A program made the translations under genes and the position numbers. A stretch of DNA of 64,000 bases, from positions 15,073,541-15,137,540 of the forward strand of contig CM048849.1 in NCBI GenBank assembly GCA_026545225.1, in the 5' to 3' direction. The notes beneath the pieces were generated by a model, which had not been told where the DNA came from, did not search any database, and saw only the letters and a list, made by a program, of their open reading frames with translations. Below are positions 52,341-63,673 of this stretch, in pieces (within the stretch, counting starts at the first letter, position 1; every line of letters begins with the position of its first letter). The DNA comes from Cornus controversa. Lineage: Eukaryota > Streptophyta > Magnoliopsida > Cornales > Cornaceae.

Positions 52341-54160
52341 TAGTTTAAAATCGTTGATAGCATGCTAGTTGTTTCTTTTAGATGTCCAGAAAGTCGAATT
52401 AGGCACAAAGCACCATACGGTTGTTATCGTTCATGATTTCTGAAAAGGAATTGCTCTTTTCGATTCAAAACGTCTTGACCGTCGAATTTTGCATAAAGCA
52501 ACGTATAATTCTAAGTATGGCACGATTGTAAACAACTTAAAGAAAACTACTTTTAAATCGTTGTTGCCATTCTCATTTCATTTGGGGTCCAGACGATCGA
52601 TTCTGGCTCAAAGCACCATACGGTTGTGATCATGTCTGATTTCTGCAAAGAGTTGTTCTTTTCGATTCAGAATGACTCAAACAAAATTGGATGATGATCG
52701 GATCGACCTGCTCGTCGTTTGTTATGGACGCCTTGACGGTCTAATTTGACAAAAAGCAATGTACGGTTCTGATTATGGCACGATTTCTCTAGGAATGAGG
52801 TTTTTCAAATCAAAACAACTCACATTAAAAATGTTTAAAATCATTGATATCGTGCTAGTTGTTTCCATTAGATTTCTAGACGGTAGAATCTGGCACTAAA
52901 CACCATGCGGTTGCGGTCTTGCACGATTTTTGCATGAACTTGCTCGTTTCAAATCAGAACAAGTCGAACAAAACAGGAGGAGTCGTCGTTTCTTCTGGAA
53001 GTCTTGGCGGTCCGATTTGGCAAAAACCAACGAACGATGTTGATTATGGCACGACCTCTCTACGAATGAGGCTTTTTGAATCGAAACAATTCGAACAAAA
53101 CTAGTTTAAAATCGTTGATAGCATGGCAATTGTGTCTTTTAGATGTCTAGACGGTCGAATTTGGCACAAACCACCCAACAGTTTTGATCATTCATGATTT
53201 CAACATGGAATTGCTCTTTTCGATTCAGGACGTCTTGACGGTCGAATTTGGCATAAAGCAACGTATAGTTCTGAGTAAGAAACGATTTCACTAGGAATCG
53301 GACTTTTCGAATCGAAACAACTCAACCAAAACTAGTTCAAAATCGTTGTTGCCTTTCTCATTCCTTTTGGACGCCCAGATGATCGATTCTGGCACGAAGC
53401 ACCAAACAGTTGTGATCGTTCTCGATTTTTACAAGTAATTGTTCTTTTCGATTCAGAACGACACAAACAAGATTGGGTGAAGATTGGATCGACATGCTCG
53501 TCGTTTCTTTTGGATGTGCTGACGTAATTTGGCAAAAAGCATTGTACGATTCTGATTGTGGCACGATTTCTCTGGGAATGGGGCTTTTCAAATAAATATA
53601 GCTCAGACAAGCCTACTTTTAAATCCTTGATAGCATGCTAATTGTTTCTATCAGACGTCCAGATGGTTGAATTTCGCACAAAGCACATTACAGTTGTGAT
53701 CTTGCACGATTTCTGCAAGGACTTATTCTTTTCAAATCAGAATGACTCAAACAAAACAGGATGAAGATCGAATCAACGTGGTCATCGTTTCTTTCAGGAC
53801 GTCTTGACGGTCTAATTTGGCAAACCGCAACGTACAATTCTGATTATGGCATGATTTCTCTAGGAACGGGGATTTCGAATCAAAACAACTCAAACAAAAC
53901 TAGTTTAAAATTGCTGATAGCATGCTAATTATTTCTTTTAGATGTCCAGACGGTCTAATTTGGCACAAAGCACCATAAAGTTGTGATCTTACACGATTTC
54001 TGCAAGGACTTGCTCTTTTAGAATAAGAACAAATCAAGCAAAACAGGATGAAGATCAGATTGACATACTTTGAATTTGGAAAAAAGGAACGTTCGATTTT
54101 GATTATGGCACGATTTCTCTAGGAATGGGTCTTTTCGAAACAAAACACCTGAAACGAAAC
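52341..54160 (+). repeat. HOR unit U26 (1820 bp), type I m1-m3 with short m7
   Basis: Type I m1-m3. m1 has a private deletion of roughly 28 bases near 52527, where GGCACGATT runs directly into GTAAACAACTT. m7 carries the type II 28-bp deletion. Confidence 0.86.
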
Positions 54161-55302
54161 TAGTTTAGAATTGTTGATAGCCTGCTAATTATTTCTTTTA
54201 GATGTCCAAAAAGTCGAATTAGGCACAAAGCACCATACGGTTGTGATCATTCACGATTTCTGCAAGGAATTTCTCTTTCCGATTCAGAGTGTCTTGACAA
54301 TCGAATTTCATTTAAAGTAATGTATAATTCTGAGTATGGCAAGATTTCACAAGGAATGAGACTTTTCAAATCTAAACAACTCAAACAAAACTACTTCAAA
54401 ATCGTTGTTGCCATTCTCATTTCATTTGGTGTCCAGACGGTTGATTCTGGCTCAAAGCACTATACGGTTGTGATCATGTATCATTTCTGCAAAGAGTTGT
54501 TCTTTTCGATTCAGAATGACTCAAACAAAATTGGATGCTAATCGGATCGACATGCTCGTCGTTTCTTATGGACGTCTTGACGGTCTAATTTGACAAAAAA
54601 CAATGTACGATTCTGATTATGTCACGATTTCTCTAGGAATGATGTTTTTCAAATCAAAACAACTCACATTAAAAATATTTAAAATCATTGATATCGTGCT
54701 AGTTGTTTCCATTAGATGTCCAGACGGTAGAATCTGGCACTAAACACCATGCGATTGCGGTCTTGCACGATTTCTGCATGAACTTGCTTGTTTCGAACCA
54801 GAACAAGTCAACCAAAACAGGAGGAGTCGTCGTTTCTTCTGGAAGTGTTGGCGGTCCGATTTGGCAAAAACCAACGAACGATGTTGATTATGGCACGACC
54901 TCTCTAGGAATGAGACTTTTTGAATCGAAACAACTTGAACAAAACTAGTTTAAAGCCGTTGATAGCATGACAATTGTGTCTTTTAGATGTCTAGACGGTC
55001 GAATTTGGCACAAACCACCAAACGGTTATGATCATTCATGATTTCTACATGGAAGTGCTCTTTTCGATTCAGGACCTCTTGACGGTCGAATTTGGCATAA
55101 AGCAACGTATCGTTCTGAGTAAGGCACGATTTCACTAGGAATGGGACTTTTCGAATCAAAACAACTCAAACAAAACTAGTTCAAAATCGTTGTTGCCATT
55201 CTCATTCCTTTTGGACGTCCAGATGATCGATTCTAGCACAAAGCACCATACAGTTGTGATCGTACCTGATTTTTACAAGGAATTGTTCCTTTCGATTCTG
55301 AA
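54161..55302 (+). repeat. HOR unit U27, truncated by the inversion breakpoint
   Basis: Type II m1-m3, then m4 and the start of m5. Satellite homology stops after TTTCGATTCTGAA at 55302. The same point in other units (for example near 51610) continues with CGACACAAAC, so this is a rearrangement boundary. Confidence 0.88.
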
Positions 55303-55314
55303 TATATCCTCCAA

Positions 55315-55384
55315 CTTCACATATATATATATATATAATTCCATATATATATATATATGGGAATATATATATATATATATGCAC
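55315..55384. repeat. Palindromic AT-rich repeat next to the inversion breakpoint
   Basis: Three TA runs are separated by AATTCC and GGGAA, with a perfect CC(AT)8GG palindrome at 55341-55360 and near-symmetric outer arms. It could extrude as a hairpin or cruciform. The matching place in LTR 1 (44877-44896) has only a simple TA run. Confidence 0.8.
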
Positions 55385-55601
55385 ATGGTGGGTCTATATG
55401 TAATTATAGATAAGTAAAGAGGGACTTTTATAATTACATAAGTTAATGTGGGAAAATACATGTGAATTCATGTATTTTGTGATATTATGTATATATATAT
55501 AAATATATTATATATATGTGGCTGTGAGTGGTGCATGTGAGTGCAAGAGAAAGATTCAAAAAGATAAAAAGGGAGAAAAGAGGACCAAGTATGTGGTCAG
55601 C

Positions 55602-55705
55602 CGAAAAAAAGGAGAAAGAAAAGAGAAAAGAAGAAAAGAAAAGGGAAAAGAAGAAAAAGAAAAAGAAAAGAAAAGGAGAGAAGAGGAGATCGGGGAGAAG
55701 AGGCG
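55602..55705 (-). promoter_or_regulatory. Pyrimidine tract of LTR 2 (purine-rich on the plus strand)
   Basis: Run of A and G on the plus strand, preceded by GGTCAGCCG as in LTR 1 (44701-44709). Counterpart of 44556-44701; a promoter role is inferred only. Confidence 0.45.
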
Positions 55706-58700
55706 CCGACGGCGATGGCCGACCAGCTTCGCCTGGGCGGCAGCGACTGACGGCGACAGCGGCGGCTGGGTGCAGGTTGCTGGCCGCGAGTGGGGGGTGT
55801 TCGCAGTTGGGCCGCTCGCGAAGGGGGCTTCGACTGGTTCGATGGGGGTCCGACGGTGGCTCGGTGTGGTGGTCCTCGATGGACTGTTTTGGCCGACTCT
55901 GTGGACTGGTATGTGTCGAGTTGGTGGTCTCTTGGTCTTGGAAAAGATGGAGAGTGATGGTGGTTCCGGCGGTGGAGCTGGGTCCTTCACGGCTGGGGTG
56001 AGGGAGACGGAGGTGGTGGTTTTCCGGCAGTGGGGGCTGGGTTCCCATGGCTGTTCGGACAGCCTACTTTGGTGATGAGGATGGTCACAGTTTGGGCTTC
56101 CACGATTGTAGTTCTTGGTCTTATTTGGTTATGGTTGGTGTTGCAATGGTTGATTTTGAGTTGAGTTTTGGTTAGTCTTCATAGGCTAGCCACGGTTTGA
56201 GGGGTTCATGGTAGCAGGTGGTGTTTGGTCTGGGTTTAGACTGAGCTCGGCTGGGTTCAGTTAGAGAGGCTTCAAAGGGGTGGCCTTTGTGGTTGTTGGT
56301 TCCGGCTAAATTTCGGAATTGTGTTTTGGATTGTGGCTGGTTTTGAGTTCAGTTTGGTGGCTCGGTTGGGGGCCGTTTGGCTCACATTTGATCACGATTG
56401 GTTGGGCTTCCATGGTAGTAGTTCTCAACTGGGATTCGGGATGAGACTCGGTAGATAGCTGAGTTGTATTTGGTTGTGGTTTGTTTGGTATGTAGTTGTT
56501 GGGTTTGTTTGAGCAGCCATAATTTTGGGCTGCAATGTTGGAGATCTACAAATGTATAGGTTTGTGATTGATTTCGGTTAGTGGCCGGTTAGAGGCTAGC
56601 TGCCGAATGAATGGTCTCGTGGTTGGGCCGTGAGGAGGTAACCACGGGGATTGAATATCAGGAGGTCTCAGTTGGTCTCAGCTGGGCATGTCATGGGAGT
56701 TGCTTGGAGTAGCAGCCAAGGTTCTAATTTGATGAGTTCGGCTTTGGGGTCGACAATAGTGCCGAAGCTTGGAGCTTCGATTGGATGGTTTGATGATGCC
56801 GGCCTTGGTGTTGGCTTGAGGGACTTGCATAACAGGATGTTATGACTCATGTTTTGGGTTGGACCGGAAATCAGAAAGGGCAAGGAAATGGTTCGGTTGA
56901 ATTATTTGCGTGGGCTTTGACGAGGGACTGGACCAGGCTTGGTATGGACCGCTTTGCAAGCGCGGACTTGGCGAAAGCTGGACCTAAGGCAAGTTGATTC
57001 TTGCCTCTATCTCATACAGATATTTTATGTATGTTGAGTAATTTACATATGTCTTAATTTAATCATACGTGGTATATGTATATACATATATATGTAGGCG
57101 CTTATATATATATGTGTATAGGGAATGTAGTACATACATGGGATGTGAGAGGATATACATATGTGTGTGTGTGTATATATGTATGTGCGGGTTTGGGAAG
57201 TGATAACATGTTAGATTAATCGCCTAATTGCATTGTGATATGCATGTATGTATAGATTAAAGTCTATGAAAAATATGCTAAATAATACCTGTTTAGCTCT
57301 GTGTCGTCTTGTATGCATATGTGGTTCTTATGCATGGTGTTCAGGATGTATATATATGTATGTGATTATATATATGGTTACAGTGGTAGAAATGCATGCT
57401 AAGTTGAACATAATTTTTGGCGAGCATTTGAAAAGCATGAAATGTGCTATGTGTTTTATATGTTCTTGATACATATGTGGGTGATGTAATATATATAGGT
57501 GTATATATATTGTGATTGGAATGCATGTTAGCTACTTGTAGTGAATACATGTGTTGAATGAGAGCATGACTGTATTTATGCTAGTGTGTGTGCATATGTG
57601 ATTTATATGCATGATTTGACATGTACGTGTTTACATGTAGGGTTACATGAATGAAATGCATGCTATCTATTTATAGAAAATGTATGCATTGGTTATAGCA
57701 TGATAAAAATGTGCTAAGTTGAAGTTGTTTGCATTTATGAGGTGTTATGCAAGTATATGAACATATATGTGTCATATGTATTGGAATGTGATGAAAAGCA
57801 TGCTAAATACTTCTTTTTAGTGTTCATAAGCATGGATTGATGCATGAAAATATTATGCTATGTATATATGCGTCTATATTGCATATATGGGAGGGAAATG
57901 ACACATATATGGGTATATGTGGGTTTATGTGGAGATGAAATGCAAGCTATGTTCTTTTAACTAGCTTAGGCATTGTGAGGCGTGGACATTGAAATGTTTA
58001 GTTATTATATGTTCGAAATGCATATATGGTACCGTTGTGAGAGAACAGGGAAGTGTGGTTGAATCACCCAGAGTAGGTCATTACTCGGTCACGGTGTCGA
58101 AGTGGTCTCATCACCTGGTAGGACCGATGTTCTCGGTGATGTCGATTCTGAAATTGTGAGGGAAGTGTCTCGGTCACATGATTGGTGGAGAATCATGTTG
58201 GGGTATCAGGTTGAGTCCGAGAGAGAGACAAGTGTGTGAACTTGCTTACATTTTCTTTTGTGAAGCATGCTATGTGTTAAACGCATTCTTATATATGCGT
58301 TGCGTGTGACAGAACATGATATATGTTGGATATTTATTGCTTTTGAGCATGTTTTATGGTTTAAATGCATCCTTATTGCATTTGAGATGTGCTACTTGAC
58401 GAGTAGGAGATGTGGTAGTTGATTTATATCGTTTATGTAAATGTGTTGATATATATATGTTCTATATACATATTGATGCCTGATGTTTACTGCTTTCAAG
58501 CATGTTGAAAATGATTTCTAAAATCATGTGTTGTGGATTTTGTACGTTCATATGTGCCAGAGTAGCCATGTACATCATTGGTTCACGCATGCTAGGTAGA
58601 GCATGGTCTTAAATATTGTGATATATTTAAGTGCATATGTATATTTTTGAGAATATGTGAGGATCGACCTGCTGCAGCGGTGATAGTATGGTTCTACATA

Positions 58701-59004
58701 CCTTGTTGGGCCTTTGAGCTCACCCCCTCCCAGGTTTTGCAGGTATTGCTGATTTCGAAGTCAGTTAGGGGGATCGGTAGTCCCAGTTGCAGAGGTAGTA
58801 AGTAGATTCCTTAGAATCTAATGTATGTCCAGGATATTGGATAGATAGATGCTTTACATTTGGATTAAATGTATGAGGCGATTATGTAGATTCAGTTCCT
58901 TTTGTCGTATTTTATTCATGTGATGTATGTATTTAATACGGACATTCAAGGACTGAGACATGTATATTTTTGATTGTATTATGCATGTTGTAGAAATATT
59001 GGGG

Positions 59005-59078
59005 GGACACGGGCCCAGAAGTGTCCATTTTTATTGTTTAGATATAAATGCCGGGGGGACACGTGCCCAGAAGTGTCC
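59005..59078 (-). repeat. Paired GGACAC/GTGTCC hairpin repeats in LTR 2
   Basis: Copies at 59005-59026 and 59057-59078 with the same 52-bp spacing as in LTR 1. Confidence 0.75.
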
Positions 59079-59257
59079 ATATAAATTGTGAAGCAGGTAT
59101 ATCATGCCAGGAGCTGATTATTTAGAATGGGTCATGCCCGATTTTTGTAAAAATAATAGAAAATTGAGGTTGCATGATCGGGTGATGGTTATGTCGTGAG
59201 GGCGATCTCACGGGGTTCACACCTCGATTTTCGGGCCTCGGGAATCGGGGCGTGACA

Positions 59258-59262
59258 ATGTC
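59258..59262 (-). repeat. Target-site duplication GACAT of LTR 2, inverted copy
   Basis: Reads ATGTC on the plus strand, which is GACAT on the minus strand, directly before the LTR's TGTCACG start. Its partner is at 61976-61980 in forward orientation. Confidence 0.88.
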
Positions 59263-60489
59263 AATCCGATCTTCATCCTGTTTTGCTTGATTTGCTCTTA
59301 TTCTAAAAGAGCAAGTCCTTGCAGAAATCGTTTAAGATCACAACTTTATGGTGCTTTGTGCCAAATTCGACCGTCTGGACATCTCAAAGAAATAATTAGC
59401 ATGCTATCAACAATTTTAAACTAGTTTTGTTTGAGTTGTTTTCATTCAAAATCCCCGTTCCTAGATAAATCTTACCACAATCAGAATTGTACGTTGCGAT
59501 TTGCCAAATTAGACCGTCAAGACGTCCCAAAAGAAACGACGACCACGTTGATCCGATCTTCATCCTATTTTTTTTGAGTCGTTCTGATTTGGAAAGAGCT
59601 CCTTGCAAAAATCGTGCAAGATCACAACTCTAATGTGCTTTGTGCGAAATTCAACCATCTGGACGTCTAATAGAAACAATTAGCATGCTATCAACGATTT
59701 AAAACTAGGCTTGTTTGAGCTATATTTATTTGAAAAGCCCCATTCCCAGAGAAATCGTACCACAATTAGAATCGTACAATGCTTTTTGCCAAATTACGTC
59801 AGCACATCCAAAAGAAACGACGAGCATGTTGATCCGATCTTTATCCAGTCTCGTTTGTGTCGTTCCGAATCGAAAGGAACAATTCCATGTAAAAATCAGG
59901 CATGATTACAATTGTATGGTGCTTTGTGCCAGAATCGATCATCTGGACGTCCAAAAGGAATGAGAATGGCAACAACGATTTTGAACTAGTTTTGTTTGAG
60001 TTGTTTTGATTCGAAAAGACCCATTCCTAGTGAAATCGTGCCTTACTCAGAACTATACGTTGCTTTTTGCCAATTCGACCATCAAGACGTCTTGAATCGA
60101 AAAGAGCAATTCCATGTAGAAATCATGAATGATCACAACTGTATGGTGGTTTGTGCCAAATTCGACCGTCTAGACATCTAAAAGACACAATTGGCATAAT
60201 TTCAACGATTTTAAACTGGTTTTGTTCGACTTGTTTCGATTCGAAAACCCCATTCCTAGAAAAGTCGTGCCATAATCAACATCGTATGCTGGTTTTTGCC
60301 AAATCGGACCGCCAAGACTTCGAGAAGAAACGATGACTCATCCTGTTTTGTTTGACTTTATTCTGATTCGAATCGAGCAAGTTCATGTGGAAATCGTGCA
60401 ATACCGCCATCGCATGGTGTTTAGTGCTAGATTCTACCTCCTGGACATCTAGTAGAAACAACTAGCACGCTATCAATGATTTTAAACTT

Positions 60490-60774
60490 GTTTCATTTGA
60501 GTTGTTTTGATTTGAAAAACCACATTCCTAGATAAATCGTGGCATAATCAGAATTGTACAATGTTTTTTTATCAAATTAGACCGTCAAGGCGTCCAAAAG
60601 AAACGACGAGAAGGTCGATCCGATCTTCATCCAATCTTGTTTGTGTCGTTCTGAATCGAAAAGAACAATTACTTCTAAAAATCGGGAACGATCACAACTG
60701 TATGGTGCTTCGTGCCAGAATCGATCATCTGGATGTCCAAAAGGAATGAGAATGGCAACAACGATTTTGAACTA
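60490..60774 (-). repeat. Chimeric dimer m5A/m2B (285 bp)
   Basis: On the minus strand it starts as m5 (GTTGTTGCCATTCTCATTCC, AGAACGACACAAACAAGATTG). It becomes m2-like in half B (CTTGACGGTCTAATTTGATAA, TGGTTTTTCAAATC) and is followed by m3. The switch lies near 60600-60665. It repeats m3-m4 within one unit. Confidence 0.8.
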
Positions 60775-61951
60775 GTTTTGGTTGAGTTGTTTCGATTCGA
60801 AAAGTCCCACTCCTAGTGAAATCCTGCCTTACTCAGAACTATACGTTGTTTTATGCCAAATTCGACCGTCAAGACGTCCTGAATCAAAAAGAGCAATTCC
60901 ATGTAGAAATCATGAATGATCACAACTGTTTGGTGGTTTGTGCCAAATTCGACCGTCTAGACATCTAAAAGACACAATTGCCATGCTATTAACGATTTTA
61001 AACTAGTTTTGTTCGAGTTGTTTTGATTCAAAAAGCCCCATTCCTAAAGAGGTCGTGCCATAATCAACATTGTTCGTTGGTTTTTGCCAAATTGGACCAC
61101 CAAGACTTCCAAAAGAAACGACTCCTCCTCCTATTTTGTTTGTCTTTTTCTGATTCGAAACGAGCAAGTTCATGCGAAAATCATGCAAGACCGCAACCGT
61201 ATGGTGTTTAGTGCTAGATTCTACCGTCTGGACATCTAATGGAAACAACTAGCACGATATCAATGATTTTAAACTTTTTTAATGTGAGTTGTTTTGATTT
61301 GAAAAACCTCATTCCTAGAGAAATCGTGCCATAATCAGAATCGTACATTGCTTTTTCTCAAATTAGACCGTCAAGACGTCCATAAGAAACGACGAGCATG
61401 TCGATCCGATCATCATCCAGTTCTGTTTGAGTCATTCTGAATCGAAAAGAACAACTCTTTGCAGAAATCAGACATGATCACAACCGTATGGTGCTTTGAG
61501 CCAGAATCGACCGTCTGGACACCAAATGAAATGAGAATGGCAACAACGATTTTGAAGTAATTTTGTTTGAGTTGTTTAGATTTGAAAAGTCTCATTCCTT
61601 GTGAAATCGTGCCATAGTTTGAATTATACGTTGCTTTTTGCGAAATTCGACGGTCAAGACATTTTGAATCGAAAAGAGCAATTCCTTGCAGAAATCATGA
61701 ACGATCACAACCGTATGGTGCTTTGTGCCTAATTCGACTTTCTGGACATCTAAAAGAAACAACTAGCATGCCATCAACAATTTTAAACAAGTTTCGTTTC
61801 AGCTGTTCTGTTTCGAAATGACCCATTCCTACAGAAATTGTGTCACAATCAAAATCGACCGTTCCTTTTTCCCAAATTCGACCGTCTAGATGTTCTTATT
61901 CGAAAAGAGCAACTCCTTACAAAAAATCGTGTAAGATCACAACTTTTGGGA

Positions 61952-61975
61952 TCAAAAATTATTCCGGTCCTTACA
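61952..61975 (+). mobile_element. Detached 3' end of LTR 2 (24 bp)
   Basis: Identical to the last 24 bases of LTR 1, from TCAAAAATTATT to CCGGTCCTTACA, and followed by GACAT. The GGGA just before it may also be LTR. It is the part left behind when the rest of LTR 2 was inverted. Confidence 0.9.
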
Positions 61976-61980
61976 GACAT
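61976..61980 (+). repeat. Target-site duplication GACAT of LTR 2, forward copy
   Basis: Follows the terminal CA of the detached LTR end and matches the inverted copy at 59258-59262. Confidence 0.88.
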
Positions 61981-63402
61981 GCTTGTTGTTTTTTTGGGAC
62001 ATCTAGATGGTCGAATTTGGAAAAAAGGAACGTTCGATTTTGATTATGGCACGATTTTTCTAGGAATAGGTCTTTTCGAAACAAAACACCTGAAACGAAA
62101 CTAGTTCAGAATGGTTCATTGCCTGCTAATTGTTTCTTTTAGATGTCCAAAAAGTCGAATTGGACACAAAGCACCATATGGTTGTGATCGTTCATGATTT
62201 CTGCAAGGAATTTCTCTTTCCAATTCAAAATGTCTTGACGGTCGAATTTCATATAAAGTAACGTATAATTCAGAGTATGGCAAGATTTCACAAGGAATTA
62301 GACTTTACGATTCTAAACAACTAAAACAAAACTACTTCAAAATCGTTGTTGCCATTCTCATTTCATTTGGATGTCCAGACGGTCGATTCAGGCTCAAAGC
62401 ACCATACGGTTGTGATCATGTCTGATTTATGGAAAGAGCTAGTTATTCTTTTCGATTCAGAATGACTCAAACAAAACTGGATGATGATCGGATCGACATG
62501 CTCATCGTTTCATATGGACGTCTTGACGGTCTAATTTGACAAAAAGCAATGTACGATTCTGATTATGGCACGATTTCTCTAGGAATGAGGTTTTTCAAAT
62601 CAAAACAACTCACATTAAAAAAGTTTTAAATCATTGATATCGTGCTAGTTGTTTCCATTAGATGTCTAGACGGTAGAATCTGGCACTAAACACCATACGG
62701 TTGCGGTCTTGCACGATTTCTGCATGAACTTGCTCATTTCGAATCAGAATAAGACAAACAAAACAGGAGGAGTCGTCGTTTCTTCTGGAAGTCTTGGCGG
62801 TCCGATTTGGGAAAAACCAACGAACGATGTTGATTATGGCACGACCTCTCTAGGAATGGGGCTTTTGGAATCGAAACAACTCGAACAAAACTAGTTTAAA
62901 ATCGTTGATAGCATGGCAATTGTTTCTTTTAGATGTCTAGACGGTCGAATTTGGCACAAACCACCGTACGGTTATGATCATTCATGATTTCTGCATGGAA
63001 TTGCTCTTTTCGATTCAGGACGTCTTGACGGACGAATTGGCATAAAGCAACGTATAGTTCTGAGTAAGGCACGATTTCACTAGGAATGAGACTTTTCGAA
63101 TCAAAATAACTCAAACAAAACTAGTTCAAAATTGTTGTTGCCATTCTCATTCCTTTTGGACATCCAGTTGATCGATTCTGGCACAAAGCACCAAACAGTT
63201 ATAATCATGCCTGATTTTTACAAGGAATTGTTCCTTTCGATTCCGAACGACACAAACAAGATTGGATGAAGATCAGATCGACATGCTCGTCGTTTCTTTT
63301 GGACGTGTTGACGTAACGTGGCAAAAAACATTGTACGGTTCTGATTGTGGCACAATTTCTCTGGGAATGGGGCTTTTCAAATAAATATAGCTCAAACAAG
63401 CC

Positions 63403-63673
63403 TAGTTTTAAATCATTGATAGCATGCTAATTGTTTCTATTAGACGTCCAGATGGTTGAATTTCGCACAAAGCACATTACAGTTGTGATCTTGCATGACT
63501 TCTACAAGGACTTGCACTTTTCAAATCAGAACGATTCAAACAAAACAGGATGAGTCATCGTTTCTTCTGGAAGTCTTGGTGGTCCGATTTGGCAAAAACC
63601 AACGTACGATGTTGATTGTGGCACGACTTCTCTATGAATGGGGCTTTTCGAATCAAAACAACTAGAACAAAAC
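63403..63673 (+). repeat. Chimeric dimer m6A/m3B (271 bp)
   Basis: Starts as m6 (TAGTTTTAAATCATTGATAG, CACATTACAGTTGTGATC). After AAACAGGATGAGTCATCG it continues as m3 half B (TTCTGGAAGTCTTGGTGG, ACCAACGTACGATGTTG), then enters m4. The exchange point is near 63545-63560. Confidence 0.83.

Larger units (their letters stand above)
44988..55302 (+). repeat. Satellite array block 2 (forward), mostly type II units
   Basis: Same satellite as block 1 but visibly more diverged, with unit lengths of 1845, 1846, 1873 and 1820 bp after an initial rearranged unit. It begins inside m6 and ends abruptly inside half A of an m5 dimer at the inversion breakpoint. Confidence 0.95.
55303..59257 (-). mobile_element. 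Solo LTR 2, reverse orientation, 3' end removed by inversion
   Basis: Read on the minus strand it starts TGTCACGCCCCGATTCCCG at 59257 and follows LTR 1 through the same landmarks: hairpin pair, GGGAGGGGGTGAGCTC segment, CATGCA-rich body, GC-rich segment, pyrimidine tract, AT repeat. It stops at 55303 without the terminal GGTCCTTACA. That end is found at 61952-61975 in the opposite orientation. Compared with LTR 1 it lacks most of the CTCCGA array and about 60 bp between the AT repeat and the terminal fragment. Similarity to LTR 1 is high in the first 400 bp and in the 56650-56880 segment. No internal retroelement genes are present. Confidence 0.85.
59258..61947 (-). repeat. Inverted satellite segment (block 3)
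   Basis: All dimers lie in reverse orientation relative to the rest of the window. Read on the minus strand from 61947 the order is partial m7, m1 (61790), m2 (61559), m3 (61276), m4 (61005), an m5/m2 chimera (60774), m3 (60489), m4 (60218), m5 (59988), m6 (59707) and the first part of m7 (59423-59258). The final m7 stops at GGATTGACAT, exactly where the forward segment at 61976 resumes. Confidence 0.93.

Noticed and set aside
55485-56075. Proteins of 144-187 codons in LTR 2
   Set aside because: Lys/Glu/Arg-rich or Phe/Ser-rich translations of the purine/pyrimidine tract, read on both strands; no domain.
59258-61947. Independent second satellite array in opposite orientation
   Set aside because: The split GACAT duplication, the detached LTR end and the interrupted m7 show that it is an inverted piece of the same array.
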